Part shown: positions 30,052-33,462 of the stretch, piece after piece
How positions within the stretch are numbered: position 1 is the first letter of the stretch
Layout: each line of letters opens with the position of its first letter
Source: Algoriphagus marincola HL-49
GTDB lineage: Bacteria > Bacteroidota > Bacteroidia > Cytophagales > Cyclobacteriaceae
Reading direction: 5' to 3'
Length of the DNA stretch: 33,462 bases
Assembly (NCBI GenBank): GCA_001314815.1
Contig: LJXT01000028.1
Coordinates: 1 to 33,462, forward strand
Translations under genes and position numbers: made by a program
The notes under the pieces: model-generated
The model's database searches: none
Seen by the model: the letters and a program-made list of their open reading frames with translations, nothing else
Told to the model about the DNA's origin: nothing

Positions 30052-31173
30052 ATGAATTTGACACAGTTTTTAAATTACATCGTCTGGGATCCAAACCCGG
30101 CTGTAATCCCCGGATTTGATCGACTAAGATGGTATAGTCTTCTTTTTGCCCTTGGCTTCATCATTTCCCAACAGTTTATGGTCTACTTCTTCAAAAAAGA
30201 AGGGCATAAGGAGGAATTGGTCGATAAACTGACCATCTATATGGTGCTGGCTACTATAATCGGCGCCCGACTGGGGCATGTGTTATTCTACGAGCCCGCC
30301 AAATATTTGAGTAATCCGATAGAAATTTTGAAAGTCTGGGAAGGTGGACTTGCTTCTCACGGGGCAGCCATAGCCATTTTGATTGCGCTATGGATGTATG
30401 CCCGCAAAACGCCCGGTCAAAGTTATCTCTGGGTAGTAGACCGAATCGTCATCGTAACCGCTTTGACCGGAGCCTTAATCCGATTAGGCAATTTGATGAA
30501 TTCGGAGATCGGGGGAAAAGATATGGAAAGCGATCATGGAATTGTTTACGCACGCGATTTGGAGGAAATACTGGAATCCTTGCGAGTACCCATTGTTTCG
30601 ATCGACGCCTACAAACCAGATGATCGAAGTGATGAACTCACCGGAAATGGGATTGTCCCGGTAAATGTGAGAATCGAAATTAGCAAAGGTGATTTTAACA
30701 AAGAGACTTTAGAAAACACCCTACAAAGCGACGTGAAGTATGCCCTCACGCAGTTTAATAGCTCCAAAAAGTATTTTGCCGAGCCCCTTGAAACCCCGCT
30801 CGATTTGACACTTGAGGAAGATAGAGAAAGCTTTATCGCAATTGTCAAAACATTTGGTAGAGCCAAACACCCAACGCAAATTTATGAATCAGTGACTTAT
30901 TTTGTCATTTTCTTAGTCTTGATAGGAATTTGGTGGAGATACAAAGAACAGGTGCCGGAAGGACTTCTTCTGGGGCTTTTCCTGGTTTTTGTTTTTGGAA
31001 TGCGCTTCGTGTGGGAGTTTTTCAAAGAAAACCAAGTGGAATTCGAAGAGGGGCTACAGTACAATATGGGTCAGCTACTGAGTATTCCTTTGGTACTAGG
31101 AGGAATATTCCTGATCGTCAAAGCTTTGAAAAACGGACTCAAACCCATCAAAGATCAAGGAACAGGATCGTGA
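30052..31173 (+). CDS. lgt: Prolipoprotein diacylglyceryl transferase with enlarged loop
   Basis: This polytopic membrane enzyme attaches diacylglycerol to the lipobox cysteine of prolipoproteins, the first step of lipoprotein maturation; the lipoproteins in this window (wza, acylase, FAS1 protein) are clients. Conserved residues: H103 in GLASHGAA, R144 in [11 protein letters not shown], and R318 in [10 protein letters not shown]. At 373 residues it is about 80 longer than E. coli Lgt. The extra length lies between GNLMNSE and KHPTQIYES (about 152-272), a hydrophilic stretch of about 120 residues where E. coli has about 45-50. The 3' end overlaps the convergent yidD by 19 bases. Confidence 0.94.
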   Translation: MNLTQFLNYIVWDPNPAVIPGFDRLRWYSLLFALGFIISQQFMVYFFKKEGHKEELVDKLTIYMVLATIIGARLGHVLFYEPAKYLSNPIEILKVWEGGLASHGAAIAILIALWMYARKTPGQSYLWVVDRIVIVTALTGALIRLGNLMNSEIGGKDMESDHGIVYARDLEEILESLRVPIVSIDAYKPDDRSDELTGNGIVPVNVRIEISKGDFNKETLENTLQSDVKYALTQFNSSKKYFAEPLETPLDLTLEEDRESFIAIVKTFGRAKHPTQIYESVTYFVIFLVLIGIWWRYKEQVPEGLLLGLFLVFVFGMRFVWEFFKENQVEFEEGLQYNMGQLLSIPLVLGGIFLIVKALKNGLKPIKDQGTGS

Positions 31174-31379
31174 CCCTGACCTCCCCAAGGGTGACAGCGG
31201 GAAATCCTTTTGATTCCTAACCACCCCCCTTTCAAAGGTCCATGCTTGAGGATGGCTTCTTTCGTATAGTGACTACACGTGGGTGTATACCGACAAGAGG
31301 AAGGAAAAAGTGGCGATATCGTATACTGATAAACCAATACCGGAAAAATGGCGATCTTTCTAACAAGGTTTTTCCACAT
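31155..31379 (-). CDS. yidD: Membrane protein insertion efficiency factor YidD
   Basis: A 74-residue protein aiding YidC-dependent membrane insertion. The hallmark is complete: [22 protein letters not shown], then [22 protein letters not shown] 31379 is preferred to the TTG at 31415, because family proteins begin close to the hydrophobic YQ..ISP segment. Outside the usual rpmH-rnpA-yidD-yidC cluster. It overlaps lgt tail-to-tail by 19 bases. Confidence 0.95.
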   Translation of the reverse strand: MWKNLVRKIAIFPVLVYQYTISPLFPSSCRYTPTCSHYTKEAILKHGPLKGGWLGIKRISRCHPWGGQGHDPVP

Positions 31380-31437
31380 GTGTTGTTTGAATGGTCTGAT
31401 TGATTTGAAAACCAAAACTATTGATTGAAAATTCCCG

Positions 31438-32880
31438 GTGAAAAATCCTTTTGCACATATTTTATTTTTTCTACTGCTAGCACTTGGTTGGACTGAAAAA
31501 CTATATGCACAGGATACTAGCCTAGCCCCGGGAAGGCAAAGCCCACCTGACAGTGTCTATATCAACAATATTTTCATCATAGGGAATGAAAAAACACAGA
31601 AGAATATCATTCTTAGAGAGCTTGACTTTACTAGTGGACACTATTACAATTGGGATACTTTTCTAGAAATCATACAGGCTGACCAAAATAAAATCTACAA
31701 TCTACGGCTTTTTACCTCAGTAGAGATAACGCCGCTTTTCACAGAAGATGATCAGGTAGAAATCCTGATTAGAGTAAAGGAGCGTTGGTATATCATACCT
31801 TCCATCATATTTGAACTGGCGGACCGTAACTTCTCCGAGTGGTGGACCAACCAAAACCGGGATCTTTCGAGGGTAAATTTTGGCCTTCGGGTCTCGCATG
31901 GCAATGTGGGAGGTAGAAATGAAAAGTTGAGATTTAGTGGGCAACTTGGGTTTACTCGAGCATTGGACTTGCGATATAGCAAACCATACATCGATAAGAA
32001 TCAAAAACACGGACTTGCTACACAGATCACATTCTTTGAGCAAAAGACTTTGGCCATTCGATCGGCAGATAATCGACAGGTCTTTTTCACCAATGAAACT
32101 GAGGATATTCTTCGAAAAAGCCTTACGGCCGCTGTTCAATATACCTATCGGAGAACATTCTACAATTTCCACTTTTTGACATTGGGCTATTCATCCAATA
32201 CAGTGGACGAAGATGTTTTGACTGAAAATCCCAACTACTTTCTACATGGTGACAACTCGCTCCGCTACCTCTACATGAGTTATACTTTCCGTCATGACAA
32301 TCGTGACCTAGCTGCCTACGCTACCAAAGGTGAATTGCTTCAAGCAACAGCAACCAAGTATGGAATTTTCAATACTGATGATATTGATGAGATAGAGGTG
32401 AGCATTACAGCGAATAAGTATTTGCCGATTAATGATAAGTTACATTTTGCAACAGGCCTGACCGCCAACTGGTTTTTGAGTCCAAATCAGCCTTATACAC
32501 TCGTACGGGGTGTGGGATATAATCCGAACTTCATTCGAGGCTATGAATTGAACGTGATTGAAGGTCAGCAGCTGTATGTACACAAAAACTCATTCCGTTG
32601 GAAATTCCTCGATTGGGCGATCGATATTTCGAATGTGATGCCACTTGAGCAATTCAGCACGATTCCATTTCGTTTTTACCTCAGTGCTAATTTCGACCAC
32701 GGCTATGTGAAGGATAGAAACAGACTTCCTGAGAATGCACAATTGACTAATCAATACCTTTATGGCTATGGATTGGGAATTGACATGGTAGGCTTTTATG
32801 ATGCCGTGTTCAGACTGGAATATTCACTCAACAATTCAGGACAGGGAAATCTTTTCTTAAATTTCAAAGCCCCATTCTAA
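31438..32880 (+). CDS. POTRA/beta-barrel outer membrane protein (BamA/TamA superfamily-like)
   Basis: This 480-residue exported protein has a signal peptide (cleavage near LYA-QD, about residue 25) and one POTRA-like domain (about 38-122: [21 protein letters not shown] ... [14 protein letters not shown], shown in parts). An antiparallel, aromatic-rich barrel follows, ending in a C-terminal phenylalanine (LNFKAPF), the usual outer-membrane insertion signal. A single POTRA makes it shorter than BamA, so it is probably a paralogue for assembly or secretion of other envelope proteins. The start is GTG 31438, directly before the signal peptide. Confidence 0.85.
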   Translation: MKNPFAHILFFLLLALGWTEKLYAQDTSLAPGRQSPPDSVYINNIFIIGNEKTQKNIILRELDFTSGHYYNWDTFLEIIQADQNKIYNLRLFTSVEITPLFTEDDQVEILIRVKERWYIIPSIIFELADRNFSEWWTNQNRDLSRVNFGLRVSHGNVGGRNEKLRFSGQLGFTRALDLRYSKPYIDKNQKHGLATQITFFEQKTLAIRSADNRQVFFTNETEDILRKSLTAAVQYTYRRTFYNFHFLTLGYSSNTVDEDVLTENPNYFLHGDNSLRYLYMSYTFRHDNRDLAAYATKGELLQATATKYGIFNTDDIDEIEVSITANKYLPINDKLHFATGLTANWFLSPNQPYTLVRGVGYNPNFIRGYELNVIEGQQLYVHKNSFRWKFLDWAIDISNVMPLEQFSTIPFRFYLSANFDHGYVKDRNRLPENAQLTNQYLYGYGLGIDMVGFYDAVFRLEYSLNNSGQGNLFLNFKAPF

Positions 32881-32898
32881 TTGACTTAGCAATAATTA

Positions 32899-32916
32899 AT
32901 TACAAGTATTTGTGAT
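32899..32916 (+). terminator. Possible weak terminator after the barrel protein gene
   Basis: A 7-bp AT-rich stem ATTACAA/TTGTGAT with one G-T pair and a four-base loop, followed by TTTTATTTTTTA. It is 19 bases past the stop codon. The low GC content makes it weak. Confidence 0.35.
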
Positions 32917-32962
32917 TTTTTATTTTTTACCTAAATTCAAAGGAGACTTTTGATTGACTCCG

Positions 32963-33462
32963 ATGAAAAAGGTCCTAACTTTTACTTTGACCTGGGGGAT
33001 AGTTCTATTTGCTTTTGCACAAAATGACCCCCTGACCCAAACGCATGGGGCCCGAATGATAGCTCTGGGAAATATGCGGGTTCACCTTCCGGACACCTGG
33101 TCTTACTTCAATAATATCGGAGCTTTGGACCGGGCAAGCTACACGGGAATTGTAGCTGGCTATGACCACCGATACAATCTCAAGGAACTTTCCACCTTTA
33201 GTCTAGCTGGAAGTTTTCGGAATACTTGGGGGACTTTTGGCGCAGGAATTAGCCGCTTTGGTGGGCCGCTGCTCAATCAGCAAAGTCTGGGTGTAGGATA
33301 TTCAAATACGCTTGGGATCAGCAGCTTTGGAATCAAGCTGGAATGGGCGCAAACGCAAATCGAAGGATTTGGAAGTGCAGGAGGATTGGTAGTCAGCATT
33401 GGAGGCGTGACAGAGCTGAGTCCGTCCCTTTTCCTAGGAGCGCATATCAGCAATATCAATCG
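32963..33462 (+). CDS. Exported protein, 3' end cut by the window (possible PorV/PorQ-like outer membrane protein)
   Basis: An open frame begins at ATG 32963 and is still open at the window end (166 codons plus two bases). It starts with a clear signal peptide (MKKVLTFTLTWGIVLFAFAQ). The mature part begins QTHGARMIALGNMRVHLPDTWSYFNNIGALDRASYTG in pieces, then alternates glycine, aromatic and polar residues as outer-membrane strands do. The ARxxALG...D.WSxFNNxGAL opening recalls PorV/PorQ and FadL-like proteins of Bacteroidota; that is inference. It follows the barrel protein by 82 bases on the same strand. Confidence 0.75.
   Translation, partial: MKKVLTFTLTWGIVLFAFAQNDPLTQTHGARMIALGNMRVHLPDTWSYFNNIGALDRASYTGIVAGYDHRYNLKELSTFSLAGSFRNTWGTFGAGISRFGGPLLNQQSLGVGYSNTLGISSFGIKLEWAQTQIEGFGSAGGLVVSIGGVTELSPSLFLGAHISNIN

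Overview
The window looks like a chromosomal stretch of a Bacteroidota member, most likely order Cytophagales and close to Algoriphagus/Cyclobacteriaceae. This is inferred from the gene families (IPExxxVDY-family protein, LytS/LytTR pair, FAS1 lipoprotein, Bacteroidota-style Wza/Wzc pair, Lgt with a large insertion), from promoter elements of the Bacteroidota TAnnTTTG type, and from the lack of clear Shine-Dalgarno sequences. No rRNA, tRNA, CRISPR array, transposase or phage gene was seen.

The window has two halves. Bases 1 to about 11,560 are gene-poor. They hold a nucleotidyltransferase-like gene, a four-helix-bundle (23S-IVP/Avd-like) gene between inverted repeats, a wza-wzc polysaccharide export operon, a penicillin-acylase-family lipoprotein and a D-threonine-aldolase-like enzyme. 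Four long non-coding gaps (about 1230-2932, 6241-6777, 8956-9803 and 10943-11564) separate them. These gaps are built from one shared, reshuffled set of repeat modules: tandem GAAATA-plus-mini-hairpin units, a CTTGCTGGCA...GCCAGCG module, a GTCCGCCGCGGCGGAC palindrome next to a GTGCTGAAG word, and a GTCGAATGATGAAT module. The modules abut the stop codons of wzc, the acylase and the aldolase, and a pair of roughly 220-bp direct repeats brackets the aldolase gene.

From about 11,565 to the end the window is dense core genome, often with overlapping or 1-4 nt spaced genes: an aldo/keto reductase; pfkA with a small membrane protein, convergent with miaA; a REC-Hpt / REC / hypothetical / MBL hydrolase / rqcH run; a LytS-type kinase, LytTR regulator and small membrane protein operon; a six-domain FAS1 lipoprotein; an IPExxxVDY-family gene with pyk; acpP-fabF-rnc-nadE-lgt; yidD; a POTRA/beta-barrel outer membrane protein; and the start of another exported protein cut by the window edge.

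Functionally the core half covers glycolysis at two control points (pfkA, pyk), fatty-acid elongation (acpP, fabF), RNA processing and modification (rnc, miaA), ribosome rescue (rqcH), NAD synthesis (nadE) and envelope biogenesis (lgt, yidD, the barrel protein). The most unusual content is the modular repeat family of the first 11.5 kb. Its mini-hairpins keep pairing while their stem sequences change, which suggests selected RNA or DNA structure.
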